64,000 nt of DNA. It comes from Luteibacter jiangsuensis (GTDB lineage Bacteria > Pseudomonadota > Gammaproteobacteria > Xanthomonadales > Rhodanobacteraceae). The DNA is taken from positions 558,001 to 622,000 of the forward strand of contig NZ_JAUSSK010000002.1 in assembly GCF_030812295.1 (NCBI RefSeq), in the 5' to 3' direction. Positions 45,013-53,558 of the stretch are shown here, one piece after another. The position numbers were made by a program, and so were the translations under genes. Within the stretch, counting starts at the first letter, position 1. Every line of letters begins with the position of its first letter. The notes under the pieces are model-generated. The model searched no databases. It was not told the origin of the DNA and saw only the letters and a list, made by a program, of their open reading frames with translations.

Positions 45013-46220
45013 TCGCTGGCTCGCTCGGCGTCCGCTTCAAATGACGCGGTTTCGAAGGTGTACCACGCGGCGTCGTTCGTCCGGTCATATAGCCCGAAAT
45101 GCTGTTTAAAGCGGACAACGGCCATCGCCGCATTCAGCGCATTGAGCTCAATGATCTGCGCCTGCTTGCGGTACTCCGCATCCTTCGGATTCACAGTTGG
45201 CAAGTATGGGCTATCCACGGCTCGTTCGTAGGCCTCGCGATCGATTCCGGTGATGCGAACCACGCCGTTAAGCGTTCCGCCGAAGGATCGATTGAGTCCC
45301 ATACCGCAATCGACATAGGGGATGCCCCCATTGCTCAGCCATTCGACGATGAAGCGCCGCGAGGGGCCATCGTCGACTGAGACGAAGACGAAGTCGAAAT
45401 CGCGCAGACGATCTATGTTCTCGGCGGTAACCCGCTCTGGCACAGGTGTGATGCCAGCGTGCCAACTGTCGTAGTACTGACTCAGTGCTTCGACCTTCGG
45501 CTTTCCGATGGCGTTGCTGCCTATGACTCCTGGGATCCGAAACAGCGTATGGACGTGAATCTTGTCATCGTCGAACAACGTGATGGCTTCCAAGTGTGTT
45601 CGCACAACAAAATCCAGGATGCATGATCCGGTACCCCCGAGTCCGACAATGGCTACCTTTTTTCGTCGAAGGCGGTCACTTAGGTCGTTAATGCCGTAGT
45701 TCGAAGAAGCCGTGTCTGGGAGCCGAAGCGGCGATCCCTGCTCGGCAGCCCGCCGTTCGATGCCACGCAAAGGTGTCGCGCCGGGATGCGCCGCTATAGC
45801 TGGCCGGACTATGACGTCGAGATAGGTTTGGATCTTCTCTTGGAAGGAGACGTAGTTGCGCGGCTGCTGGTCATCGTCCCGCAGCTTCAACGAGAACGCC
45901 CAGTCCGTCATGATGCCGGGAATGATCTGGACAGTCGCAGGTGCGGCACCAATGCCCAGCTCGACTCCGCCCGCGGCGTACGGCCGGCCGCCACGCCACC
46001 ACACCTGGTGGGTGCCGGCAGGCTCGATCACTGATTCGGGACCAAGGGCAACGGGGGTGAACAGATCGCCATATTGAATAGCGCCGGCCTGATCCAGGTA
46101 GGGCAAGCCGTAGAGCGAAAAGTGCCCCCCCAAGAAGTCGGCGTGGTAGCCGAGTTCATGGAGGTCCCGGACGAACGGATTACGACTCGCCAGTTCCAGA
46201 AACACGGAATCGCATGCCAT
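45009..46220 (-). CDS. ThiF-family E1-like adenylyltransferase with N-terminal E2-like/DUF6791 region
   Basis: 403 aa from the ATG at 46220 (MACDSVFLELASRNPFVRDL). The N-terminal ~170 residues match the DUF6791 type (HFSLYGLPYLDQAGAIQYGDLFTP...HQVWWRGGRPYAAGG). The ThiF domain has the ATP loop KKVAIVGLGGTGSCILDFV, LFDDDKIHVHTLFR, RDFDFVFVSVDDGPSRRFI, and YVDCGMGL, whose Cys is a candidate for the thioester residue. Such enzymes adenylate the C-terminus of a ubiquitin-like protein. It overlaps the multiubiquitin gene by 41 nt and the DUF6527 gene by 4 nt. Confidence 0.88.
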   Translation of the reverse strand: MACDSVFLELASRNPFVRDLHELGYHADFLGGHFSLYGLPYLDQAGAIQYGDLFTPVALGPESVIEPAGTHQVWWRGGRPYAAGGVELGIGAAPATVQIIPGIMTDWAFSLKLRDDDQQPRNYVSFQEKIQTYLDVIVRPAIAAHPGATPLRGIERRAAEQGSPLRLPDTASSNYGINDLSDRLRRKKVAIVGLGGTGSCILDFVVRTHLEAITLFDDDKIHVHTLFRIPGVIGSNAIGKPKVEALSQYYDSWHAGITPVPERVTAENIDRLRDFDFVFVSVDDGPSRRFIVEWLSNGGIPYVDCGMGLNRSFGGTLNGVVRITGIDREAYERAVDSPYLPTVNPKDAEYRKQAQIIELNALNAAMAVVRFKQHFGLYDRTNDAAWYTFETASFEADAERASE

Positions 46221-46428
46221 TTTTGATTCTAACCTCTTCTGAAGGTGCGAGCGTGCCACTCGGATTCTCCGAGGGGCCATGGGAATACTTGACGACGTAC
46301 TGTTTCGACTGCGGTTGGCCTGCGCCAAGGTAGAGATCGACGACACGCTCGTACGAAATCGTCTGTGTCTCGACCTCGTGGCTATCCTGGTTGACGAAAA
46401 TATGAAGCTTTTTCTTTTCGGTGGTCAT
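46180..46428 (-). CDS. multiubiquitin-domain (ubiquitin-like) protein, single domain
   Basis: 82 aa: one beta-grasp unit, KLHIFVNQDSHEVETQTISYERVVDLYLGAG...YVVKYSHGP...GTLAPSEEVRIKNGMRFRVSGTGES. It matches the multiubiquitin pattern (v.Ing..y.v....itye.lv.l...vtys.....gtL..g..v.vk.Gm.F.V..T..S). It ends GTGES rather than Gly-Gly, like other proteins of this family. First gene of the operon; the putative substrate of the E1 encoded downstream. Confidence 0.85.
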   Translation of the reverse strand: MTTEKKKLHIFVNQDSHEVETQTISYERVVDLYLGAGQPQSKQYVVKYSHGPSENPSGTLAPSEEVRIKNGMRFRVSGTGES

Positions 46429-46710
46429 AATCTGTGCTCTCGAGGAGGTCCGTATAAAAGCCCATGGCGGTCATGAAATTAGAGACAACTCATCTTTATG
46501 AGTCCATGGACACAGATGCTGTGTTCGACTAAGAATCGAACATACAACGCGTTAGGTCGGGCACAGGGCCGCCCATATCCTTAGGCGCTTGGAAACGGCA
46601 AGTTCGGACATGACCGAAGGAACTATCTCCAGGGGCATCGCGTTGGCGGTAAAGTTGGGTGGCGTGTCCTAACGGGCGCGTCTGGAGAGCCTAAGCACAA
46701 GGAGGCCGCC
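46429..46710. promoter_or_regulatory. divergent control region of the ubiquitin-like and sigma/ImmA operons
   Basis: 282 nt with three inverted repeats: ACTCAT-N4-ATGAGT (46488-46503), TGTTCGA-N7-TCGAACA (46522-46542) and TTCGG-N6-CCGAA (46603-46618). The second is the strongest operator candidate. AAGGAGG at 46699-46705 is an ideal Shine-Dalgarno for the sigma factor gene (GTG 46711). Confidence 0.55.
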
Positions 46711-47268
46711 GTGACCAAAGCAGATCCCGATCATTCCATCCGGTCTACGGACGAAATTCATTCATTGATTCAGCAGCTTACGCGTGCCGAATGGCGGCGA
46801 TTGATGGTCGCCGCCTCCCGTCTCGCATCGAGCCTGCCAGGCTCAAGCGCTGAAGACGTGCTGCAAGAAGCCCTAGATGCGGCCTTGACTGGCCGACGAA
46901 TCTGTCCCAGGCATGTACCCGTTGTGACCTTTCTTGCGAATGCCATGCGTAGCGAACTAAATAACCTGCGCAAGAAGGCGGAGCGAACGGATGCATTGGA
47001 CGAAGTCTCGGAGGATCTCGATGGTTTGGTCGTCGAGTCGGCCGAGGACGCCGTGGTGTGGATGAACGACCTCGTCGCGCGGGTGCAACGCATCGCGGCG
47101 GCGTCGAAAGACGGTCGGGTACTAATGGTTCTTGAGGGGCGAGCAGAAGGGATGTCGCGCGAGGAGTTGCGTGACATGCTTAGCATCCCTTGGACCGAGT
47201 TCGAGTCCCTGGAGCGGCAGATCCGCCGGCTTCGGGATCGCGACGCCGACGAGGAGCGGACGGCATGA
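46711..47268 (+). CDS. sigma-70-like (ECF-type) transcription factor
   Basis: 185 aa with GTG start and a strong AAGGAGG. The region-2-like part (RLMVAASRLASSLPGSSAEDVLQEALDAALTGRRICPRHVPVVTFLANAMRSELNNLRKKAER) and the region-4-like part (GRVLMVLEGRAEGMSREELRDMLSIPWTEFESLERQIRRLRDR) show the sigma pattern. It is divergent from the ubiquitin-like operon and overlaps the next gene (ATGA). It probably directs transcription of these operons, under control of its two partners. Confidence 0.8.
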   Translation: MTKADPDHSIRSTDEIHSLIQQLTRAEWRRLMVAASRLASSLPGSSAEDVLQEALDAALTGRRICPRHVPVVTFLANAMRSELNNLRKKAERTDALDEVSEDLDGLVVESAEDAVVWMNDLVARVQRIAAASKDGRVLMVLEGRAEGMSREELRDMLSIPWTEFESLERQIRRLRDRDADEERTA

Positions 47269-47690
47269 CCAAGCACGCCAACGATGCGAAAGACCAGTTC
47301 GAACGGACGCTTGATTTCCTGCTTGAGGATGTCGATCGCCTGACCGACGCGGAGGTCGAGGAGGAGCTGCGCCTGGCCTTTGGCGATGTGTCTGCCGCCG
47401 ATGCCGCCGCTGCGCGCGCATTGATGGGCGCGAAGCGAGCCGGCGGGGCTGCCCGATTGGCCAGGGCAAAGATGGCCCTCGCCGGCCAATCGCGCGCCGA
47501 CGCACTACCTAGCGTGTCCGGCGCCGAAGCCAAGGCAGCGGTGCTCGGATACTGGCGTGCCAACCCGGGAGAACGGCCGATCACTATGGCCGCGAGAAAC
47601 GGCCAGACCTTGTCGGAAAGCGATGCGCTAGAAGTCTATCGCTCTCTCTTAGCATTGGGTTTAATCTCGGAGCCATCGAGTGGCCAGTGA
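47265..47690 (+). CDS. 141-aa unknown protein between sigma factor and ImmA (candidate anti-sigma)
   Basis: Start ATG 47265 overlaps the sigma stop. The protein is helical and charged: QFERTLDFLLEDVDRLTDAEVEEELRLAFGD, then Ala-rich helices, then SVSGAEAKAAVLGYWRANPGERPITMAARNGQTLSESDALEVYRSLLALGLI, which could form a small helical domain. No TM. I do not recognise a family. Its position makes it a good candidate for a repressor or anti-sigma factor cleaved by the ImmA protease encoded next. Confidence 0.7.
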   Translation: MTKHANDAKDQFERTLDFLLEDVDRLTDAEVEEELRLAFGDVSAADAAAARALMGAKRAGGAARLARAKMALAGQSRADALPSVSGAEAKAAVLGYWRANPGERPITMAARNGQTLSESDALEVYRSLLALGLISEPSSGQ

Positions 47691-48471
47691 TTTGGCCGCA
47701 GAGGCGCTCATCGACGAGCTGGGCATTGACCATCCAAAAGACATCGATCTCGACGCGATCGCGTTGACAGTGGGCATCTCGGTAACCTATCGCCGCTTGA
47801 CTGGTTGCGATGCGCTTCTCGTTGGACATGAGGCTCGTGCCATGGTCACAGTCAATCGGGACTGCTCGACAGAGCGGCAACGGTTCTCGTTAGCCCACGA
47901 ATTGGGACACTGGCACTATCACCGAGGTCAAGGCTTGTATTGCTTGTCGGGCGACATAGACGGCGACCCCCGAGTAGGTCGAGAGCCAGAGCTGACGGCC
48001 GATCATTACGCCTCGTCGCTATTGATGCCCACACGACTTTTTGTACCCTTCGTGGACGCAGCGCAACCAACGTGGAAGCACATGCGTTCCGTTGCATCAG
48101 CTTTCTCAACTAGCCTCGTCGCAACCGCTCTGCGAATGTCAGAATTGAGCGCTTCACCGTTGCTGTTTGTCGTGGCCAAGCATGGGCGAAGGCAGTGGTT
48201 CCATCGAGGTCCAGCGGGTACCGAAGCGGGTTGGTTTCCTACAGAGGCGCTGGGGGCGGAGAGCGCCGCGTTTGACCTGAGCTTCAGAGCGGAGCCGGCA
48301 CGTGGGCCTCGCCGCGTACCGGCCCACGCTTGGTTTGATGGGTGGACGTTTGGGGGCGGCATGGAGATCATGGAGGATGCAATCCGCGTCGGCGACTCAG
48401 CCTACGCATTGCTCTGGCCCACTACGGGTGGTCTGCAAGCGAGGTCTAGGGGTGCGTCCCGGACGTGGTGA
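47680..48471 (+). CDS. ImmA/IrrE-family metalloprotease
   Basis: 263 aa with GTG start overlapping the preceding gene by 11 nt. The zinc site is HELGHWHYH (HExxH) in QRFSLAHELGHWHYHRG, and the third ligand region is EPELTADHYASSLLMPTRLF. The C-terminal ~110 residues (KHGRRQWFHRGP...HAWFDGW...EDAIRVGDSAYALLWP) form an extra sensor-like domain. IrrE/ImmA proteases cleave a partner repressor in response to stress or phage-derived signals; the 141-aa neighbour is the probable partner. Confidence 0.88.
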   Translation: MASDLAAEALIDELGIDHPKDIDLDAIALTVGISVTYRRLTGCDALLVGHEARAMVTVNRDCSTERQRFSLAHELGHWHYHRGQGLYCLSGDIDGDPRVGREPELTADHYASSLLMPTRLFVPFVDAAQPTWKHMRSVASAFSTSLVATALRMSELSASPLLFVVAKHGRRQWFHRGPAGTEAGWFPTEALGAESAAFDLSFRAEPARGPRRVPAHAWFDGWTFGGGMEIMEDAIRVGDSAYALLWPTTGGLQARSRGASRTW

Positions 48472-48850
48472 CCTGATCAGAAAATTGAGGCAAATGCTCG
48501 CGCTAGGGCTGCATCGTTCGTCTGCACTCGTGGGTAGACGAACGGTCAAGGAAGTCGTTGGTAATGGACGAACGCAAAGACCATCTTTCGTCGCATCGTA
48601 TGTGCCGCAGACACCAGTATTGCAAACGGCCATAATAGGCCGCAGAAAAATCACCACATCAATCGGCTCGACCGAGGTGCAATCCGCTGGCAGCTCATCT
48701 TGCAAGCCAGGCGAAAGCCAAACGTCGTGATACGCCTGTTCGCGGCGCCGCTTGTAGGTCTTTCAGGCCCCACGCCTGCCCTCGCTGTCAAGCCCAGTCA
48801 GGCGCCGACGCGCCGTCATGCTCGAGCCATTATGTTTGTCGTTAACGAAG
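48472..48850. other. 379-nt stretch without a convincing gene
   Basis: Contains only unsupported ORFs on both strands. Base composition is near 53-55% GC, lower than the core genome, in line with an acquired region. No strong palindromes seen. Confidence 0.35.
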
Positions 48851-49726
48851 ATGATTCACCACTACACCAGTGCCGCCACGCTCAAACTGATTCTCGCCAA
48901 CCGAACGATTCGCTTCAGGCGCGCGGACTTGCTCGACGATGAGTCCGAGGTGCCGTTTCAGCATGCGCTTGTACATCGGAAATCGTTCTTCATCAGTTCT
49001 TGGTCGCAGGCAACAGTCGGCGAAGCAGGCATGTGGTCGCGTTACGGCGACTTTGACCAAGGTGTTCGCCTCTCGGTAGACACCTTGCGCTTTCCATGGT
49101 CACCACTGTCTCTGGAGATATCCCGAGGCACCGGAAGGCTAAAACCCGATGGCACGCCTCAGCGTGTGGGCCTCAAGGTGACCGATCTTTTAGTTCCCTT
49201 CTCAAAAGAGACCTTCTTGGGAAACGGCTATATCGCGACCCCCATGAGCGGGGACTTGCAAGAGACCTTCGGCGGAAGAGTGCACTACGCCACCGATCCG
49301 CAGGCCGTCATCGCGCAGCTCATTAATGTCACAAACGAGGGCATTACCGTCAGAGGCGACGGCTCAATTTTGGCGCGTGTCAAAGACAGCGGATGGGCGG
49401 ACCAAGCGGAGTATCGCTTCGTTCTCCACGCGATTCGTGGTCCGGCTATGGTCTACACGGCGGATCCGGCGGCATATGAGCGGTCAATGGTGAATATGGT
49501 GGAGGCGGCCCTAGAGCGGATGGTGTTCGCCGACTTGCATCCCGAAGTCGAGTTCATCGACTTGCCCCTCGCTTATGACGCTTTCGACGATCTCACCGTC
49601 ACTCTGGGGCCTGCCATGACAGCAGAGCAGCAACAGGCGACCATCGAAGACGTCCACGCGCTAGCACCATCGGTGCGCGTCGTGCCATCGGCCCTACGCA
49701 TCAAGCCCCGACCTCGTCCTGCCTGA
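48851..49726 (+). CDS. DUF2971 domain-containing protein
   Basis: 291 aa; the start at 48851 gives MIHHYTSAATLKLILANRTIRFRRADLLDDESE, the typical DUF2971 opening (lyhYts...l..Il....lrfs.p..fND..E). SWSQATVGEAGMWSRYGDFDQGVRLSVD, YATDPQAVIA and WADQAEYRFVL follow in the expected order. Such proteins are frequent in defence islands and have been linked to ADP-ribosyltransferase-like folds; no activity is shown. It sits alone between the ImmA and phosphoesterase genes on the same strand. Confidence 0.8.
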   Translation: MIHHYTSAATLKLILANRTIRFRRADLLDDESEVPFQHALVHRKSFFISSWSQATVGEAGMWSRYGDFDQGVRLSVDTLRFPWSPLSLEISRGTGRLKPDGTPQRVGLKVTDLLVPFSKETFLGNGYIATPMSGDLQETFGGRVHYATDPQAVIAQLINVTNEGITVRGDGSILARVKDSGWADQAEYRFVLHAIRGPAMVYTADPAAYERSMVNMVEAALERMVFADLHPEVEFIDLPLAYDAFDDLTVTLGPAMTAEQQQATIEDVHALAPSVRVVPSALRIKPRPRPA

Positions 49727-50037
49727 GCCGCTGGCACCGCGTAGCGTTGCCAAGGATCGGCATTCGTGACACGAAGGCACGCCCATGACGCGTTGCCGAA
49801 AATGCGTACTGGCCTTAGGGGAGTGGTCGAAAAAATATCACTGAGGACGCTTCAGCACATTGATATGATGGATCGCTACAGGGGAAGCACAGGGTTTCAT
49901 GCGCGCCGCCAACGCGGTGATCCATTCGGATCATCGCTGGTCGCTCCGTGGATGAGGCACCAATGGGTTCACCTGAGAGTGGGGTGCAAGCCATTGATCG
50001 GCCTGCGCCATGTCGATGACCCAATCCAGGAGCGCCC
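49727..50037. other. 311-nt leader region before the phosphoesterase-NTPase gene
   Basis: An ORF (49766-50041) ends in an ATGA overlap with the next gene but its Arg/His/Trp-rich product has no start signal and looks spurious. A possible -10 (TGATATGAT) lies at about 49860. CCAGGAG before 50038 is the ribosome binding site of the next gene. Confidence 0.35.
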
Positions 50038-53000
50038 ATGAAGGTCGCGATGCTCATCTTGAGCGACGTCCATATCTCACATGCTGCCGACCCTATCTTG
50101 GGTAAGGCAAAAGAGATTGCGCAGGCGTCGTATGTCTGCTTGGCCAATGTGGACGCCGTACTCATGCTGATCGCCGGGGATGTCGCGTTTAGCGGTCGAG
50201 CAGAGGAATACGATCTAGCCACACCATTCTTCAGTGAAATAATTTCAAGCCTGCGGGCCGAGCGAGACCTGCCCATACATGTCGCTGTCGTACCCGGTAA
50301 CCATGACTGCGACTTCTCCCAGAACGACTCCATACGAAAAATGCTCATCAAGGGCGTGCTGAGTGGCGACAAGGCTGACGACGAGGTCGTCAAGAAGTGC
50401 ACCGGAGTTCAGGAGGCGTTCTTCGCCTTCCGTGACGCACTCGAGGGTGTAACCAACAAGCGCGACATCAGTGATCGCTTGTGGCGTACCACTGAGATCG
50501 TCGTGGGCGACGAGTCCGTATTCATCGATGCCATCAACGTCGCTTGGCTGTCGACGCTCAAGGAAAAGATCGGCGAGCTCACGTTCCCTTGGGAGGACTT
50601 CGCCCCAGCTTTGGCGCCGAGCGCAAGGGGGCTTCGGGTGGCTATCCAGCATCACCCGTCGAACTGGCTGCATCAAGCGACGTACCGGCCTTACCGTGCA
50701 TTTTTGAAGAAGCGATCGCAGATCGTGATCACCGGCCATGAGCACGAGCCCAACGTCGGGCTAACCATTGACACCGAAGCGGCCACGACCACCTTTGTCG
50801 AATGCGGGCCCTTGCAAGAACACGATGGCCTGGGCCGCGCGAGCTTCTTGGTGCTAACGGTTGATACCGGAGCCGAGCAGGTCTCGGCCTGGCGTTTCAG
50901 CTTCGATGGCACCAGATTTGTGCCCGCGGCCGACGCACCTTGGGTACAGCCCCGGGCGCTTCGATTGACCGAAGGTGAGGCCTTCGTAGTTCGCGCCGCC
51001 TTTGAGCGAACACTCAATGACCCAGGTGCGCCAATCATGGACGCCTACAGCCGAGAAATCGAGCTGGCCCAGTTTTTTGTATACCCTGACATGACCGATC
51101 AGGCCCAGCGCGGTAAGCGCGGGTCTATGCCGATTTATTCAAGCACCGAACTGGCCTCGATGGAGTGGCTCAAGACTGGTGTCATTGTAGCTGGCGAGGA
51201 GAAGTCGGGCCGGACGTCGTTGCTCTATCAGCTCTTTGGGCGGTATCGCGATGCAGCGCTGATTCCGGTCATCGTCAATGGTAAGGATCTCAAACACACC
51301 CAGCCTGATCAGATCGAGCGGGTGATTCGCGGCGCCTTCGAAGCCCAATACGAAACCGACTATCTCCGCTTCCAGCAGCTGGAAGTGGCGCGAAAAGTCG
51401 TCCTCGTCGATGATTTCCAATTCGTCGGGCTCAAGAACGAGCAACATCGTCGCGTGCTGTTAGCGAACCTTAAGGCAGTCTGCGGTGGCCTGTTGATAGC
51501 GTGTGACAAGGCGTTCTCGACGGGCGGTCTGGAGCTGGACGGAGTCAAGCTACGCCGGTTTAGTCTTCAGCCATTTGGATACAAAGCACGCCAAGAGCTG
51601 ATCCAGCGTTGGTACGGATTCTCCGAACCCAACCTCAGCGAAGCTGAGTTCACGGTCCGTTGCGACGAGTCTGAGCGCGTGGTCAATCATGTCATGACTC
51701 GAAAGGTTATTCCGGCGCTGCCGCTCTACCTGGTCACGCTACTGCAAAGCCTGACGGTCAAGCGTGGGCCTGAGCTTATCGACAGCAGCCTCGGTCATTA
51801 CTACCACTACCTTATCTCGGAGGCATTCCGTGGCTCTCATGCGCCTTTAGAAAAGTTCAACGAACTGTTCGACTATTGTGCGCACCTTGCTTGGACGTTT
51901 CATTTAGGTGGTGCGGAGGACCTGTCTGAGGCGAGTATGCGAAGGTTCACGCAGGAATACGCGAAGGAGTGGACGACGACCGAATTTGAGTCCCGATTGG
52001 AATTCTTACTCAAAGCCAAGATCCTGGAGCGTCGCGGCTCGTCTCTGTCGTTTCGCTACCCGTATGTGTACTACTATCTCAAGGGCAAATATCTCGCTGA
52101 GCAGATCGACGACAAAGAGGTTCGGGCGTACATCGAATCGGCCTGTGCTCAATTGTATGTGCGTGACAATGCCAACACGGTGCTGTTCTTGGCTCATCAT
52201 GCGCACGAGGACTTCTTTGTGCGCTCTATCCAAGGCACCCTCGACGCTCTATTCGCCGATTTCAATCCCGTTTGCTTTGATGGTGACATTCGTGATGTCA
52301 CAGATCTGGTGACCAAGGCTGCGCCGAAGATTGAGTTCAGAGGCGGTACGCCGAAGGAGCATCGGGCCAAGGCAGCTGAATTCCAGGATGACATGGACGA
52401 CGGCGACGACGGCCTGATGGATGTCCCCGAGACGGGCGATCAAGCTAGCTTTCAAGCTCAGACGACCATGCTGTTCAAGACCACCGAGGTATTGGGGCTG
52501 CTCCTCAAAGCCCAATACTCGAGCTTCCGTCACAGCCGGAAGCAGGAGCTTCTAAGCAGCATTTTCAACGGTTCGATGCGCGGCCTGCGAGCCATCTATG
52601 TCGCACTGATTAAAGAGCCTGAGCGGCTTCAGCGCAGAGCGGACTCCTTTGCCGGCAAGGCTGTTAAGAATCTCGAGGAACGGCGGAAGCTAGTGGAGCG
52701 CATCATTGCGTTGATTATCGAAATGTTGAGCTTTGGCTACGTGGTCCACGCAGCGGAATGCGCACGTTCCCCCGATTTGCGTGACGATGTAGAAGCGGTT
52801 ATCAAGCGAACGAATTCCTCGGCCTTTGACCTGATCTCGGTCGCGATATGCTTGGATTCGGGTAATGGATTGCCTCGTGCTGAGCTTCGTGAGCTAAAGA
52901 AGCGTGTCGCGGACAACCTAGTGGCCACACGGTTGCTGTCGCTGGTCGTAATGTATCGCCTATACATGTTCGAGACGACCGACGAGGACCGGGTCTGGGT

Positions 53001-53094
53001 GTATCGAGAGTTTGGTTTTGGTTATGGGAATCCAGGGGCCGCCATCGCCGCAACCAGCTCGTCCATGGCTGGCTTGGCCACGCTCGATAGTTAG
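50038..53094 (+). CDS. metallophosphoesterase fused to a STAND-like NTPase and a helical sensor region
   Basis: 1018 aa. Residues ~1-270 are a calcineurin-like phosphoesterase with all metal motifs: SDVHIS (DxH), AGDVAFSG (GD), PGNHDCDFS (GNHD) and TGHEHEPN (GHxH). Residues ~375-620 form an NTPase with P-loop AGEEKSGRTSLLYQLFG and Walker B KVVLVDDFQFVG; the P-loop has Arg where Lys is usual. The remaining ~400 residues are helical (SRLEFLLKAKILERRGSSLSFRYPYVYYYLKGKYLAEQI, then an acidic DDMDDGDDGLMD loop), typical of STAND sensor repeats. The fusion suggests ligand-gated activation of a phosphoesterase that could degrade nucleic acid or nucleotides, as in abortive-infection systems. Confidence 0.85.
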   Translation: MKVAMLILSDVHISHAADPILGKAKEIAQASYVCLANVDAVLMLIAGDVAFSGRAEEYDLATPFFSEIISSLRAERDLPIHVAVVPGNHDCDFSQNDSIRKMLIKGVLSGDKADDEVVKKCTGVQEAFFAFRDALEGVTNKRDISDRLWRTTEIVVGDESVFIDAINVAWLSTLKEKIGELTFPWEDFAPALAPSARGLRVAIQHHPSNWLHQATYRPYRAFLKKRSQIVITGHEHEPNVGLTIDTEAATTTFVECGPLQEHDGLGRASFLVLTVDTGAEQVSAWRFSFDGTRFVPAADAPWVQPRALRLTEGEAFVVRAAFERTLNDPGAPIMDAYSREIELAQFFVYPDMTDQAQRGKRGSMPIYSSTELASMEWLKTGVIVAGEEKSGRTSLLYQLFGRYRDAALIPVIVNGKDLKHTQPDQIERVIRGAFEAQYETDYLRFQQLEVARKVVLVDDFQFVGLKNEQHRRVLLANLKAVCGGLLIACDKAFSTGGLELDGVKLRRFSLQPFGYKARQELIQRWYGFSEPNLSEAEFTVRCDESERVVNHVMTRKVIPALPLYLVTLLQSLTVKRGPELIDSSLGHYYHYLISEAFRGSHAPLEKFNELFDYCAHLAWTFHLGGAEDLSEASMRRFTQEYAKEWTTTEFESRLEFLLKAKILERRGSSLSFRYPYVYYYLKGKYLAEQIDDKEVRAYIESACAQLYVRDNANTVLFLAHHAHEDFFVRSIQGTLDALFADFNPVCFDGDIRDVTDLVTKAAPKIEFRGGTPKEHRAKAAEFQDDMDDGDDGLMDVPETGDQASFQAQTTMLFKTTEVLGLLLKAQYSSFRHSRKQELLSSIFNGSMRGLRAIYVALIKEPERLQRRADSFAGKAVKNLEERRKLVERIIALIIEMLSFGYVVHAAECARSPDLRDDVEAVIKRTNSSAFDLISVAICLDSGNGLPRAELRELKKRVADNLVATRLLSLVVMYRLYMFETTDEDRVWVYREFGFGYGNPGAAIAATSSSMAGLATLDS

Positions 53095-53173
53095 CCGCAT
53101 GCGTTAGGTCAGCCCCTGCGCGGACAACGACGTTACACCCAGTTGGCAGGACGCGGAGGACTCTGGAAAAAAT

Positions 53174-53218
53174 TCCCGTCCCGTCCCGTCCCGTCCCGTC
53201 CCGTCCCGTCCCGTCCCG
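53174..53218 (+). repeat. nine tandem copies of TCCCG
   Basis: An uninterrupted 45-bp run of a pentanucleotide, 80 nt after the phosphoesterase-NTPase stop. Intergenic, so no reading-frame effect. Length variation by slippage is likely. Confidence 0.95.
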
Positions 53219-53295
53219 CGTTCGGCTGCGGGGTAGGCCGAGCGAATTACTAGGTATGCATGAGCGCCGTTAGTATCCCTATGGTCCCTGCAAAA

Positions 53296-53325
53296 AAAGG
53301 CCTGCTAGTGAGCTAGCAGGCCTTT
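53296..53325. terminator. bidirectional intrinsic terminator
   Basis: Perfect 13-bp stem AAAGGCCTGCTAG / CTAGCAGGCCTTT with loop TGAG, flanked by A-runs on the left and T-rich sequence on the right. It serves the convergent phosphoesterase-NTPase and Ntn-hydrolase transcripts. Confidence 0.9.
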
Positions 53326-53354
53326 CTACGGCACACGGTAAAGAAGGCGGGCGA

Positions 53355-53558
53355 TCATCGCTTCCTAACGGAACCGTTCTTCACGGAAAAAACGCCATCA
53401 TTGAACACTACGGTGTACGAGCGTGTCTTCGTAGGTCCACGTGTCTCAGCTGACCTGGGTGTGCTAACCGCTCCGGTCCGCTCTGACGGCTTCGAAGGAC
53501 TGGCGCCCTTCGATGATCGGGGTGATCTAACTGAGTTGGTAAACCCGTTATCTATCAT
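53355..53558 (-). CDS. 67-aa small protein coupled to the Ntn hydrolase
   Basis: ATG at 53558 overlaps the hydrolase stop by 11 nt. A Ser/Arg/Pro-rich N-terminal half (TNSVRSPRSSKGASPSKPSERTG) precedes a compact ending SYTVVFNDGVFSVKNGSVRKR. Unrecognised. The tight overlap and the terminator right after its stop (30 nt) argue it is real. Confidence 0.5.
   Translation of the reverse strand: MIDNGFTNSVRSPRSSKGASPSKPSERTGAVSTPRSAETRGPTKTRSYTVVFNDGVFSVKNGSVRKR

Noticed and set aside
48397-48705. 102-aa minus-strand ORF after ImmA
   Set aside because: No start signal, antisense to the ImmA 3' end, no family resemblance.
49766-50041. 91-aa ORF ending in ATGA with the phosphoesterase-NTPase gene
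   Set aside because: The overlap looks operon-like but the product is Arg/His-rich, lacks a ribosome site and resembles nothing.
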